The notes below the pieces were generated by a model. That model saw only the letters and a list, made by a program, of their open reading frames with translations, searched no databases and was not told where the DNA came from. From Straminergon stramineum (lineage: Eukaryota > Streptophyta > Bryopsida > Hypnales > Calliergonaceae), in the NCBI GenBank assembly GCA_963920665.1, contig OY987273.1, positions 7,876,501 to 7,940,500 of the forward strand: DNA of 64,000 nucleotides, read 5' to 3'. The translations under genes and the position numbers were made by a program. Shown in pieces: positions 31,901 to 43,209 of this stretch (positions within the stretch are counted from its first letter, which is position 1; each line of letters opens with the position of its first letter).

Positions 31901-32985
31901 CTTGCACTCCTTCATGCAAATGACTTGTGTGGACGTATATGCCACTGATCCATTAGAGGAATCGAGTTGGTGGGAGGAAATTTGCGCTAAGGCAATGACC
32001 CTCGACAAGAGCGACTTCCTCGATAATGGGCACAAAATTCAGTCCTTTGATGCTACCCTGGGGATGCAGTCGAAGCCCTCCTCGTCCAAAAGAAAGCTCC
32101 AATCCAACCATGATTCTCCAAGGAGTTAAGAAAGGAGGAGGCCAATTTCTATCTTTGACGATCTTGAGGATATTTCCAAGGAAGAGGGGGAAGACAATGA
32201 CGATGATGACTTTAAGGGCGACAGTGGGTTGGATGACTTTCCAACACCAAGAAGTCGTCCAATTGCAGATATCCATGCTACCGCCTACTACTTACACTTC
32301 TTTGACGCTGACACGTTTGGGTTGACTAGAGAAGAAGCGGAAGAGGGAGACTATCATGAGTGTGGTGAAGCAAATTGCCGACCTACAGAAAGCGCATATG
32401 GAGTTCATCAACCTAATGCAAGCGTAGGTAGCTCTCGCACAACAAAAAAAATTACCTTGCGTTGGCTCAATTGAGGGCAGACCAAGTAAGGGACCGCGAG
32501 GCAAACATAGAGATAAACAAGAGCATGCATGACTAGATGCAGGAAGAGGCAAGGGTGAACAAAGAAGAAGAAAGGGCGAATAGGGAAATTCTAGCCTTAT
32601 TGTTGGATAGGATTGGAGTGAAGCCACTACTATCTCTCCAACCCACTTCTGCCTCTCCACCTCAGATGTTGCTCATCAAGGATCGGGCGCCAACAACAAC
32701 AATGCATCAAGTCCGCCAGTGATCGTGAATGTGGTGCCTCCTCTACTGCTCGAATCTCCCGTCCCTACACCTCTTCCCCCTTCGGAGGAAATTTTCACAA
32801 AGACCTCATTGGACAAGGAACTTGAAGAGGCAATTAGGGAGCACGAGGAAGGAGAAGCGGAAGAGACATCAGCAGCAATGCATGTCGTGGAGATTAGGCA
32901 CAATCTGACTATGGATACTTCCGAGATCGAACTCGGAAGTGGTTCCCTACCCATCCGAGATCCACCAACAGGTTGTGCCTAATGA
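31900..32985 (+). CDS. acidic and coiled-coil region of B gene
   Basis: The first part encodes ISIFDDLEDISKEEGEDNDD (about 32145-32205) and further acidic sequence. A helical, charged stretch follows with ALAQLRADQVRDREANIEIN and EEARVNKEEERANREILALL (32460-32610), a probable coiled coil, then a proline-rich tail. The parallel C segment is at 61560-61870. Frames shift between segments, so frameshifts or short introns are present. Intron sequence with a B palindrome follows at 33013. Confidence 0.5.
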
Positions 32986-33012
32986 CAAATCCACTTCTCG
33001 ATTTTTTATAGT

Positions 33013-33033
33013 TTTAGCTCGACTCAAGCTAAC
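33013..33033. repeat. B palindrome in an intron of B gene
   Basis: A near-complete copy with one mismatch in the right half lies between the coiled-coil exon and the linker exon. Confidence 0.8.
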
Positions 33034-33224
33034 TTGTGTAGAAACAGTCACTTGTAGAGTTTTTTTAATAGATATTGACTTGGTTTTGGCAGAACCCTAA
33101 CATTGATGGGGAGAACCGTAGAGTTTGTCGATTTTGTACTCAATTTTGTGTTTTGACACTCAGATTCTGAGCATGTAATATATAATTCTCACAGAGAAGT
33201 GTTTCACAAAATTTTGCATCGTAG

Positions 33225-33425
33225 GCCCCAAATGTTCAAAAATTGTATGATATTGTGTACCCTCCCGCCACTTCTACTCCTTCATTGTCTCCCAAAGGCA
33301 TTCCAGATGTCAACCATAGAGTAGGAAATGACGCCACATCATGCAAAGAGGAGACCTCTGTCCCTATTCATACATCTACAATTTTAGAAGACTTCGGTCA
33401 CCTCTCTGATTCAACAGAACGAGAG
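33225..33425 (+). CDS. linker exon of B gene
   Basis: A short frame lies between a CATCGTAG acceptor-like site and a GAGAG/GTACAA donor-like site. It encodes a Ser/Pro/Thr-rich stretch (VYPPATSTPSLSPKG in part) with acidic residues. No domain is recognised. Its position before the FCP1-like domain corresponds to the A linker at 1145-1570. Confidence 0.4.
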
Positions 33426-33583
33426 GTACAAATCTATCCTTCTTTCTAGTCACAGGATTTAGACATTTGTTTATTTCCCCACAAGCTCTGTATTGCGTCT
33501 CATTTGGTTTTTGTGTGGAGTCAACAATGTGCCAGTTTTAGGTTTGATAATTGGCTACACATTCCTTTGGGTTTTTATCAGGA

Positions 33584-34397
33584 ATTTGACCCTCCAATTG
33601 CTCGTGGGGGGATGTCGCAAGACGTCCACTGGCTATTGAGGTCCAAGGTGACAAAGAAGTGGATCAATGTTGTCCTAGATCTCAATGGCATTCTTTGTCT
33701 AAGCAAAGACTCGAAGTCAAAGGGGTCGATCAGTCAGTTCAATCACCGGTTGGAGGCACACTTTGCCACAGTAGGCACCATTGTGGGTCCGAAAGCCGTC
33801 TCTATGTGACACAATTGCTCCACATTCCTCGTGGAGCTAGAAAAGATAGCATTCGTCTTAGTGTAGAGTTCCATGAAGAAATCCACAATTGAGGATATTT
33901 GTGAATATCTTTTTTGGGACGGGCAAATGCCATTCTTAGTTCTCAGGCAGGACTCTTGCAAGACCAACAAATGCAAGGATAGATCAAGGAGGCTAACATC
34001 CTTCAAGGAACTCGACACAGATAAGGACTTGTTCTTAAAGAACTTAAACGGGCTTTTCAGGAAACCTAAGGGAGCATTCACTACTAAAAATACTGTGGTA
34101 GTAGACAACAACCTTCGTAAGTACATAATGAATAAGCCTAAGAACGTAGTGCTCGCGGAGTCTTGGAGTAATTGGGGAAATGGCAAAAAGGACAATTTCC
34201 TCCTCGCATTGCTACTTCCTTGGTTTCAACAATTGCACGTCCATTGTGACATGGGATTGAAGTCGTTCTGCGATAATAAGAAAAGGAGAATTGGACGATG
34301 AATGCTCTGCAACGAATGGGGTCGTCGAGAGTATGACAAGCTCATGGAGGTTGTGCGAGGATCAACGAGTCTATGTTAGTTAGGGAGGCACGCCAAG
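33584..34397 (+). CDS. FCP1-like (HAD) domain exon of B gene
   Basis: It follows a TTTTTATCAG acceptor. The frame reads KKWINVVLDLNGILCLSK (motif I in the DLNG form). After a TGA and a TAG comes VLV, stop, SSMKKSTIEDICEYLFWDG, where A has VAFWSN, so the TAG probably replaces Trp. Near the end it has NTVVVDNNLRKYIMNKPKN, where A has ILLIDDSPVKNVMNDPHN. The second-motif DD is thus VDNN in this copy. The C-terminal WF motif (LLPWFQQLH) matches A (LIPWLDGLF). The exon ends at GTATGT at 34398. Confidence 0.75.
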
Positions 34398-34620
34398 GTA
34401 TGTAGTTTAGCTCAAATCGAGCTAACTAGTAGCACTTTCAAGCATCGACAATAGTATATAGCATTTTGCATTTCAGCTAGGGGCGAGTTGAAATGCTGAA
34501 TGGGAAGACGAATTCTAACATTACTCAAACACCTTTGCTACCAGGATCTTCTTCCAATTCACCCCTACTATGGAGAATTTCTTGATGGAATGGGTTCTCA
34601 TTGTTTCTTGCTATGTTTTA
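34398..34620 (+). other. 3' intron of B gene with two B palindromes
   Basis: A GTATGT donor at 34398 and a TATGTTTTAG acceptor ending at 34620 bound this intron. It carries a B palindrome at 34406-34426 and a decayed, extended one at 34469-34497 with GCATTTCAGCT / GAGTTGAAATGC arms. Confidence 0.75.
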
Positions 34621-35254
34621 GATGGTCTACGCATCAACCTTTAGGAAACCAAGTGTTTGTCGCCTTTGCCGAGCGTTCGAGGACTCCATCCTAGACTACG
34701 GACAATACATGATCCTAAGCATAGGGAACTTCCTTAGCTCAACACCCGCAATGAATTCCTCTATGGATTTCTCTACCAAATCCATTCATGATGGGGTGGT
34801 GAACAACCCTTCAAACCGAAAACCTCGCCTGCCAATGTTGGCCTTGCCATCGCCTTTACGTTCAAGAGAGCCTTCTTTGTTATTGGTGGATCCATGGACT
34901 TCAGACAAGGGGATTCAAACGAAGCTCTACGGAGATGCAAATTATCCAGTGTTTGCACCCGAAATTCTATCTCCGATCCTGGAAAACAAACATGAAGAAG
35001 CTGTTCCCCACCCTATTGACCCGCCCTTGCCTTCGCGGCAACGGTTGTTGTCTCGGGGCAAGAAGATGAAGAGGAAGTATGTTGAACCTTCATGCAGTCA
35101 ATGCTCAGCTCTGTCATGGGATTCTTGGGAGCGCCAGTCCCTAAAGGCACAGAGGGTGAAGCAAGTCCGCGAGGCCGAGAAGATTGCAAAAGGATACAGT
35201 TGTGGGCTTGAAATTCTCAAGGCCATGGAGAAGATGAAGAGTAAATCGCTGTAG
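34621..35254 (+). CDS. C-terminal exon of B gene
   Basis: About 210 codons run without a stop, the longest uninterrupted exon of this gene, ending at a double TAG at 35252. It contains a CRLCRAFEDS stretch, a Ser/Pro-rich middle, and a basic C-terminal helix with KKMKRKY and QSLKAQRVKQVREAEKIAKG. I recognise no domain; the tail suggests nucleic-acid binding. The A counterpart would lie left of this window. Confidence 0.6.
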
Positions 35255-38200
35255 TAGTAGTTCCTTCTCATAGATTTATATTGTAGAGTGGAGATGGTCA
35301 ATTAGTTTCAAACAGTTCATAGTTTTGAGGCACTACTAGTTACATAGTCGGGGATTATATCTAGACTGTAAACGATGTAGGTAGCTACAATCCTCCTAAC
35401 ATGAAAACCATGATGCTTGGAGATTGTATTGGTACCATTCGATGCAAACCACTCAATTTTGACAAATCCGGTAGTTTAAGTTCCTTGTTTTCTTCAATTG
35501 TGGTGGCTTTGTGAGTAGGAGCTCAACACGAGGTGGCTGTGGATATAGGAGAAGGAAGTGGACACCGGGCTTTGACGTAGATTTGAGCACAAGAATTGTG
35601 GAGACAAAGACATCCAAGCGTCACTCTTAGTTGTTTCATGAGCGACAACTTGAACTACCATGCGCTAGATTGGAATTTGAGGAACTACGCAGTGGCGTCT
35701 GGATGTTTTCAGTTCTATAATTTTGTTGCTTACATCTATGTCGGTGCTCATTGTCCACTTCCTTCTCCAATAACCATGGCCCCTTCGTTTGAAGCTTCTA
35801 CTCACAAGGCCAATACAGTTGAAGAGGATGAGGTCCTTCATTGCCAAAAACATGACAGTAGGCTTGACTAGTACATATTGTTGTATATAGTGAGTGCATA
35901 TGAGACGTCATTACTTGAAGTTTGAAGCTTTGTTGGAGACTTTGTAGAGAGGAGTTTGGGAAGAGGGCACCCAAAGAATGAAGGAGACATGTAGATCTTC
36001 AAACAAGCTAATTCGACAATGAAGACGAACTTTGGGAAGCAAAAATACGAGAATCCATACAAACAATTCCCAACATGGCTGTTGAAAATGACACTCACAA
36101 ACTGCCCTTCATACAACCTAGTTTTTGAGAGTTAATCTCAATGGCCATGTCAGAGAATTGTTTCTATGGAATCTCATGTTTTTGCCTCCTTTGGTTCACC
36201 TCTGCTATGGAAATAATTGGTTTGAAGACCTTCCTTTTTCCTTCATGATGTTTGTGGGTGCCATAGCCACTTTCCAATCATCCATTTCCAATGATGGTGA
36301 TAAGAACTTCAATGCAAACGTCAAGTAACTTATGATTGTTACGAACAGGTATGAAAGAACTCAGGGGTGTCGATGCGTCCACAAACTCCTATATCTCTAT
36401 GTAGAGGTTGAGCACATGTATTTTAATGACAAGAGTGTATACATCCAAAGCATATACATCCTATACTTGTATATTCAATGACTATAGTGTATAAAAGTGA
36501 TATTATTTCTAAACTACTAGCTTGCGATTTCTAAATATAGCACTTCAATGTGTATTTTGTGTGTCATTGCATTGCTAATTTAGTAGTAATTAATAGTGAC
36601 TTCTCTTAAGTTTATAATTTGTAGTGTGTGCCAATCTCTCATTTCACTAGAAAACTCCCATTTTAATGAATATAATGTTCTTATAGCTAATGGAATGCTC
36701 CTCAACACCGAGGAGCCCTTATTTAGTGCCAAAAGTCTCTTCCTTAATTTTTTTTGGTATGTTATTAGATAGACTCTTGGTACTATAAAAGGCTCTTTAG
36801 ATCCAAAGAACCATTTCTTAGTACCAAGGGATTGTCCTTTAATTTTTTTGGTATGCCATAGCTAATTGGAATTTCTATGGATTGAATCTATTTCTATCAA
36901 GTCTCAACTAGCAACGTGTTGGTTTTTTCAGACGACAATATGTAATTAAAACTCGTAAATGCTAGTGTTAGCATAGGAATAAATCTAATCAACCTTTGAC
37001 TTCAGTAATGCTTGTAAGGAATTACAAATTTGAATCGCAAAGGGTACCTTCCTTGAAATGGCTTCATATTGCCACTTACAAGTCCCAAATATCCAAATGT
37101 CTCTCTACATTTGATCAAAGGTACTTGTCATCAATCCTTATCTTAAACAATTATGTTTTTAGTCCCATCCAATAGTCATCCATCATCTAATGCAATGAAC
37201 AATAGATATATTTCATCTAACAAAGTCAAACTACATATTCTTTATTCAAATCTGTTCATCTTCATTCATTCCCATTAGGGTTGCTAGCAGATAAACTTGT
37301 GAGCCTATGAGCGGGTGAGTTTTTTAAAAGAAAAAATGGATGAGGGACCTATGATTGTGGGTTTAGGGAAGTTTGAGGTTCAAAAATAATAAGGTCTCTT
37401 ATAAAAATTTGGAAGCATTTTCAATTTTTAAAAATATTTTTAACAACAATCAAATTTAGTTAGTTTTGTTAAAAATCAAGTGATTCAAAAATGTGAATGA
37501 AAAACAAACCAAGATGTAGCCATAAGACATACAAATCCAATAATCAAAATCAGCACATAATGATTTGACTGATGGGATTTGTCAATCTCATGAGTCTAAA
37601 TGGCAATGGATTCGATTGCAGAATCCTCATTGGTGGATGAGTCTCAAGTCTCTCTACCCTCAAATGTTGACCTATCTATAAACTCTAAAACATTCAAAGG
37701 GTATGCTTCGTTTTTGCATTTTAGTTTGGAGCAACCAAATCTGCAACTATCGATGCTATTTGCTCAACCTAGATTGGAAGTTGAAAAGACTTCTCCCTAT
37801 TGAAGAGAAGACTTTGATTCATCATCATCACATCTACCGACATCAGTCATCAATGATTGCAAATAGAAATGAATCAATGTTAAAATTATAGAATATGAAA
37901 ATGAGCATGCAAAGAAAGAACTAAGAAACTCTACAAACTAACTACTGAATTGTGTCTTCCAGGCACACTTCTTTGCCACCACAAGTGAAATATTAAGGTC
38001 TTGGGATGCCACAATTGTTAGTGGTTCTTGTGTTGTCACCACGATTAAAGTAGCCCTCTTAATTGGTAGGAGGAGGGCATCAAAAATGTCTTTATTGTCC
38101 TCCAATGCCATAATGTGGCAGCCAATGGCATGACAAATGATAATTGATGCACTTGAAACGAATTAGAAACATGTAATAGTTGAGTCTAGATTCTTTCTTG

Positions 38201-39280
38201 CAAATTAGAATCAACATATGCATGACTTAAATTGAATCCTCACTTGTAGATGCACTATAATCTAAAACCAAATCTCCTTCAATAGTTGTAGCTTCAAGGA
38301 GCATCTATAAAAAATCTGGGTCCTCTTTTGGACTTACTCGCCATAGTTTTAAGCCATTCATCGTCATGATATCTTCAAACATTTACCTTTGCATACCAAA
38401 CGCATCTGTTCAACAAAGTACCCAACAATGTTTCAAATACAGGCCTTAGCGAAAACCATCTAGCATTATGTCAAGGCATCGAGGAGTTCCACCACTTCAA
38501 AAACTTGATCTTGTGAAAAGGAGTGGTGTTGCAAGCAACGTTGCTAGTATGTGAGTAGCAAGTTGTGAGCAATGAACATTGATTCAGGATGAAAAAAGAT
38601 AAAATTGGATAGGAATGGATGATAAATAGATGATAAATAGTTGGAAATGGATGAAAGTAGATGGAAAAAATGAATGAAGGTAGATGCAAAAAAGTGGATT
38701 GATAAAGGTCAAAAGCAAAAAGCATTCCGCTCCAAACCAATCGGAATTATAACTTCACCAATATAGTGCCTATGACCATGGAAGTAAATTGTCTTAAAAC
38801 AATAGAAGTTTAGAATTGAATGGATTTGTTTTCATGCCATATAATGAATCCTAAATAGACCTATTACCATGGACATTTCTAGTAATGATGACCATGTAGA
38901 CTTTGCTTGAAGAAAAATGAAGGCATTCCAACCCTAAACAAAAAATTCAAGTTGAAGGTTCTTTGTTCTAATATAAAAACATAGTTGTGTCACTTCACGC
39001 ATTTTAGCAATCATGTGTAGCATAATATTGATAGGATTTTATTCATTGAAGGTAAAATTTATAAAAGACTTACAACTAAAATAAGGAATAGTCAAATTGA
39101 AAAATCTAGTATAAGTAATGTAGGTAGCCAAAAAATCAAGACAATTTGTTTTTTTACATTTAATTTCAATTCTAAAGATTAGGGTCCTATGTGTTGCATT
39201 GAATAGGTGTTGTAGTTCTCTATGTACAATTGGGTTTGTTGGGTTTGACTAGCTTGGATTTAATAGACAATTGGTTGTAC
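35255..39280. other. B 3' flank and AT-rich intergenic DNA
   Basis: No confident gene. A plus-strand frame at 35596-35871 lies close to the B gene but matches nothing I know. Near 36745 and 36835 a CTTAATTTTTTTTGGTATG segment occurs twice, 90 bp apart. No A, B or C palindrome is seen, so the B element probably ends soon after 35.3 kb. Confidence 0.5.
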
Positions 39281-39610
39281 AATAAAGAATGAAAAGAAAA
39301 CATTTTTGTTCCACTGAACCCAAATGTGCTAATGATAAACATACAAGGTATTAAAGATAAAACAAACTTTCAAACACACCAACAAAAAGAATAGGAAATG
39401 AAAAAGAAATATTTGATTCTTCTAAATCAAAACATTTTATGGATGAAAATACTTGTCAAAAGATAGGGTGTCAAATGTACAAGAAACTCTTACACCAACA
39501 ACACTATCAACCTAAAAAATAGGGAATGAAAATGAAATACTTTGTTTCACCTAAACCAAAATGTTCTAATGATAAAAATATAAAGTGCTTATCATATGGA
39601 ATATAATAAA
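39281..39610. repeat. degenerate tandem repeat, about 120-140 bp
   Basis: Three degenerate copies share AATGAAAAxGAAAxAxTTTG, TTCxxCTxAAxCAAAATGT and xTAATGATAAAxATA segments. They lie just 3' of the minus-strand MULE-like pseudogene. Confidence 0.6.
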
Positions 39611-39784
39611 CCATAATGCCAAATATAGGTACTAGAAAGAGAATAAGAAAAATTACACAATAAACTCAATGTTGAAAGTGAAATGGAAGTAGTGGCCCTT
39701 TTAGTCTCACTACACATTCATTGATGAGTACACAAGGTACACAAGTTGATATCGCTTAGCAATAAATATCACAATAAAAAGGAT

Positions 39785-40195
39785 CTAATTTAGAGCTAAA
39801 TGATTTAATATCCCATTGAGAAGGATCTTCTTAACTTCATTGAAACTAAAACTTGGAGCATGAATGAAGATGTCTATCACTGACTGAAGGTTGCAAATGA
39901 CTATAAAAACAAAATAAAGATGTTTACAATTTGCCCATTGTCCTCGCTTGCCTAATAACTTAATAGCCATTTCCTTGAAGTATGGACATGAGCACTCTGG
40001 AAATGATGAAATGGTTAACATATATTGCTCAATCCTTGGCTCCAATCCAGAATTGAGGCAAACAATACAACCAAATCCAAGGTGAGGAACCATTGTTACT
40101 CGACAAATGCACGCCTTTAGTGTAATTGTAGATGCGCAATTGTTTGCTCGTTTTGTTGTTGGCACCTTTGGATTCCAACAAATAGTTTTTCCCAA
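39785..40195 (-). CDS. SWIM zinc-finger exon of MULE-like pseudogene
   Basis: The minus-strand frame contains CSCPYFKEMAIKLLGKRGQW followed by ANCKHLYFVF, which fits the SWIM pattern CxCP...CxH. A SWIM finger C-terminal to the catalytic core is usual in MULE transposases. The N-terminal part has ICWNPKVPTTKRANNC. The stop at 39785 may be the true end. Confidence 0.75.
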   Translation of the reverse strand: MGKTICWNPKVPTTKRANNCASTITLKACICRVTMVPHLGFGCIVCLNSGLEPRIEQYMLTISSFPECSCPYFKEMAIKLLGKRGQWANCKHLYFVFIVICNLQSVIDIFIHAPSFSFNEVKKILLNGILNHLALN

Positions 40196-40279
40196 TCGGA
40201 TTTAAGGATGCTCATTTGGTGAACATGGAATAGGATAAGCAGAGACCAAATCTATACTTTCTTCTCCACCAAATAGTCT

Positions 40280-41322
40280 TCAGGGTGAAATAACTTGACA
40301 TTGTAGAAGCTCAAAGTGAGCAGTTTCAAATGCCAAAATCTCTTGCATTGACAAATTGGTGCCCATTTTGATAGGCCATATGGTAGGGACATCAGGTCTT
40401 GACAACACCCACTTCCAACTTGTCCCCTTTATACAACGTTCAATGTCATCATTGTAGAAGAAAAATTGCATTCGATCATTTTGATTTTTTTTGTAATTGG
40501 TCATTATATTTGTATATGTTGGTGTTGCTGTGGCAATGTTCCTTTGGACAATTTTTGTTGTACATTTCTTCTTTGAAATAGCTTAGAGGGCAAAACATGC
40601 CTTTGCTGAGGTTTAGAGAAGCCTTGCAATGTGCCATTGAAACTCATCACAATTGTTCTCTTGAATTGCTAACACATGAAGAACTCGGTGATCTAAAACC
40701 TTCTTTTAAATTGTCCTTAGTTGCCATTGGATCCTCAATTTCTACATCTCTACTTCGAAAAAATGTCTTCAATAATAGGATTCAAGTTCTAAATGCTTGC
40801 AAAGGCTCTTTTCAACCTCATTTGAATGCATGGATGAGAAAAATTCACTTTGTTTGGGTGGTGAGAATCATATTCACAACCCGATGGCATATCTGGCTTG
40901 CGCTTCTGCGATCCCAACACTTCTTCACCTTCTAGACAAGGCTCCCTATTGAGAAATTCTTTCACTCCCAAAATGTTGGATATAGCTTCAATTAATAACT
41001 TTGGATTTTCTCGACGTTGAGTTGATCATTGGGCAACTCAAAGTCACAATTCTTCTTTTCCAAGTCTAGTACCAACTTGATCGCCTTTAAGGTACTGATA
41101 ATACTTGACCATTTGCATGAAGGCTCTTACATAGTCATCAACAATGGCAATGTATAAATCACTTCCTCGATTACCAGATTGTTGAAGCCACTTGTTATGG
41201 ACAGTTTCGGCTAGATTGCACGAAGGCATTTCCGCAAGTTTAGATTCACTAAGATTCTGAAATGACATAGAGAAAATGAAGACTTTGTTAGGACAAATTA
41301 AAATGTATTGAAAGTATAACAT
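40280..41322 (-). CDS. conserved C-terminal middle region of MULE-like pseudogene
   Basis: Three minus-strand pieces in order carry SESKLAEMPSCNLAETVHNK with WLQQSGNRG and YVRAFMQMVKYYQYLKG (41044-41322), then KRKPDMPSGCEYDSHHPNKV (40789-40971), then FFFYNDDIERCIKGTSWKWV with LSRPDVPTIWPIKMGTN (40280-40504). The pieces are in different frames, so indels or short introns separate them. I recall the same phrase order in plant MULE-derived hypothetical proteins. Confidence 0.6.
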
Positions 41323-41959
41323 TGTTGCTATTAATGTTCATAGTATCAATGTATAACTAATAATCTAAGTAAAACCAAAATTATAGTATGAACCAAGGAA
41401 AGACTAAAAACTTTCCATCATCAAGGATAAAGAAAATAGACCTCCTCTTTAGTTTATGTGGTTCTTTTATGAAAGGACTAGGGAAAGAGGTAAAGCTATG
41501 TCATTGTTGTTGATGAAGGGGGTTGACAAGCTACATGTCGAGTTCTAGAGTTCCACAAATAAAAAAGATGAGGACTCAAGTCTCATTGTCCTCGTTGCCA
41601 AGGAGTATTGGTTTCCAATTTGATTCAAAATATTTGATAAGCAATGTAATGAATAATGATCACATATGCTCTCTATGATGTTTTATTTATAGCAATTACA
41701 TAAATTATAGTGAAATGGATACTATAATTTCTTTTACAATTTGGCATTGTTCAAATGATAAGTAATGGTTAAAAAATTCAATTTTGAAAATTGATAAATT
41801 GCTATGAACAAATAGATGTTTGAAGTAGAATTTGTAGAAAAATAGATACTTACTAGTTGCTCAATTCCTCCCCATTGGTGGTAACAAAAATGCCAAAATG
41901 ATTGCCAAAGTTGCAATCGACGAAGTCCTTCTATTATAGCACAAGATAATAACCACCAA

Positions 41960-42585
41960 GCTTTGATTGCAAGGTATCAAGTTTTTGATTCTTCAAGGGA
42001 CACTGCATTCTTGTATTGTTTGCACAGCAGACAATGTTGATCTTGTAAGTCCAATCAAATATCAGCTTTTGTATGTTTTTCCATCAATTGAGTCCAATGA
42101 AAAAGGTAAGTCCTTTCTTGGTTTTCCATTGGAATATGAACATCACTTGATCCATAGATTGTCCTTATAGCATTCCAATTTGCTTGGGCACTATTAGCCA
42201 TGAATCCCTTGAATTTTGGATGAGGTACACCATGTCTTGCAAGAACTGAATTTTAATTTTTCCAGAATACAATTTGAGTAGTGCAATCTTCAGATTGCAT
42301 ATCACAGACAACAATAGTCATAATGTGACAGTATTTAGAGTCATAGACATGGCATGCTATAGTAGTCCAATCCTTAACACGTTTAACATGATCAAACATC
42401 ACCCAAGCATCCTGAAGGTCACCGCTAGGTTGTATTTGCTTGACCAAATCCACCCCACTACCAAGTCCAACTTCCAACATTTTGAAGACAAAAACTTTAT
42501 CCATATCTAACCCTTGACCTAGAAACTTATTCTCTTGAACAAATGTCCAAGTGCTTGTCCCCCTCAACTTTGTAATGTTGTCCAT
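41960..42585 (-). CDS. MULE transposase core
   Basis: The minus strand reads from 42585 with a start-like ATG at DNITKLRGTSTW, then FKMLEVGLGSGVDLVKQIQP, DAWVMFDHVKRVKDWTTIAC and HIMTIVVCDMQSEDCTTQIV. An in-frame or near-frame continuation follows across a TAA region near 42253 into RHGVPHPKFKGFMANSAQAN and ERTYLFHWTQ. The aspartates in MFDHV and VVCDMQ are candidate catalytic residues. Confidence 0.6.
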
Positions 42586-42597
42586 AACCCCAAACCT

Positions 42598-43020
42598 TTA
42601 TAAGTATTTGAATGAAGTTACCTCATTTTGAATATTTGGTGAGCTACAGTATTTGCACTTGTTAAGAACTAGAAGGAGTTCATCAATATTCAATAGCTTG
42701 AATAGAGCTCCATGTGAACGCAACAAAAGTTCTTCTACAAGCTCTTTCATAGCCTCCAACATGATTGAAGAGTTTGTGGCAACTAATATCCTCTCCATTT
42801 GTTCTCCAATAAGAATACGAGTTCGCTCCTTGATGTCTCTAAGTTCACCATCTTTGACAGGATAGTCATGAATGCCCAAATGTACAAACACACAGGTGAA
42901 GTTATACTTTCCAAATATGTAATATACCTTTGCGGAACACCTAGAAATATATGACAGAGGTTGCTTGCATATTTTACAAATAAGTGTTGACCTTCGAGGA
43001 TGTTCACTTCCAACATCCAA
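42598..43020 (-). CDS. N-terminal cysteine-containing region of MULE-like pseudogene
   Basis: The minus-strand frame contains RRSTLICKICKQPLSYISRC and VFVHLGIHDYPVKDGELRDI. The C-x2-C and the following VHLGxHxHPV-like phrase are typical of the region before the MULE core. The C-terminal end has NKCKYCSSPNIQNEV. Together these suggest a zinc-binding segment. Confidence 0.55.
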   Translation of the reverse strand: MDVGSEHPRRSTLICKICKQPLSYISRCSAKVYYIFGKYNFTCVFVHLGIHDYPVKDGELRDIKERTRILIGEQMERILVATNSSIMLEAMKELVEELLLRSHGALFKLLNIDELLLVLNKCKYCSSPNIQNEVTSFKYL

Positions 43021-43209
43021 TAGTGATGGTGTGAACCCTTCCCATTCTAACTCATTAACAGGCTTGACTTGATTAATCCGACTAGTAAACTCACAACTAG
43101 GATTATTGTACTGAAGATGTCCTACGCACGAAGATGTGTGGAATGATAATCCTATAGAGTTTGTGATAATTGTCGTAATAGTTTTAGACCAAACATGGCC
43201 ATTATATTG

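Larger units (their letters stand above)
28833..35254 (+). pseudogene. B element chimeric ParB-like / methyltransferase-like / FCP1-like gene
   Basis: This multi-exon plus-strand gene has exons at about 28833-30284, 30404-31745, 31900-32985, 33225-33425, 33584-34397 and 34621-35254. The domain order is the same as in the A gene: N-terminal domain, basic patch, ParB-like (INKQHSVEASK), methyltransferase-like, acidic and coiled-coil, then FCP1-like with VVLDLNGIL, then a basic C-terminus. In-frame stops (TAG and some TGA) are scattered through it, while frameshifts are few. Introns 1, 2 and the one at 34398-34620 each contain B palindromes. The start ATG at 28833 follows a TTGTAG acceptor-like site, suggesting a 5' untranslated intron. 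The function is inferred to be DNA binding within the element. Confidence 0.75.

Noticed and set aside
42653..42865. Ser/Arg-rich plus-strand frame
   Set aside because: Antisense shadow of the minus-strand MULE-like segment.
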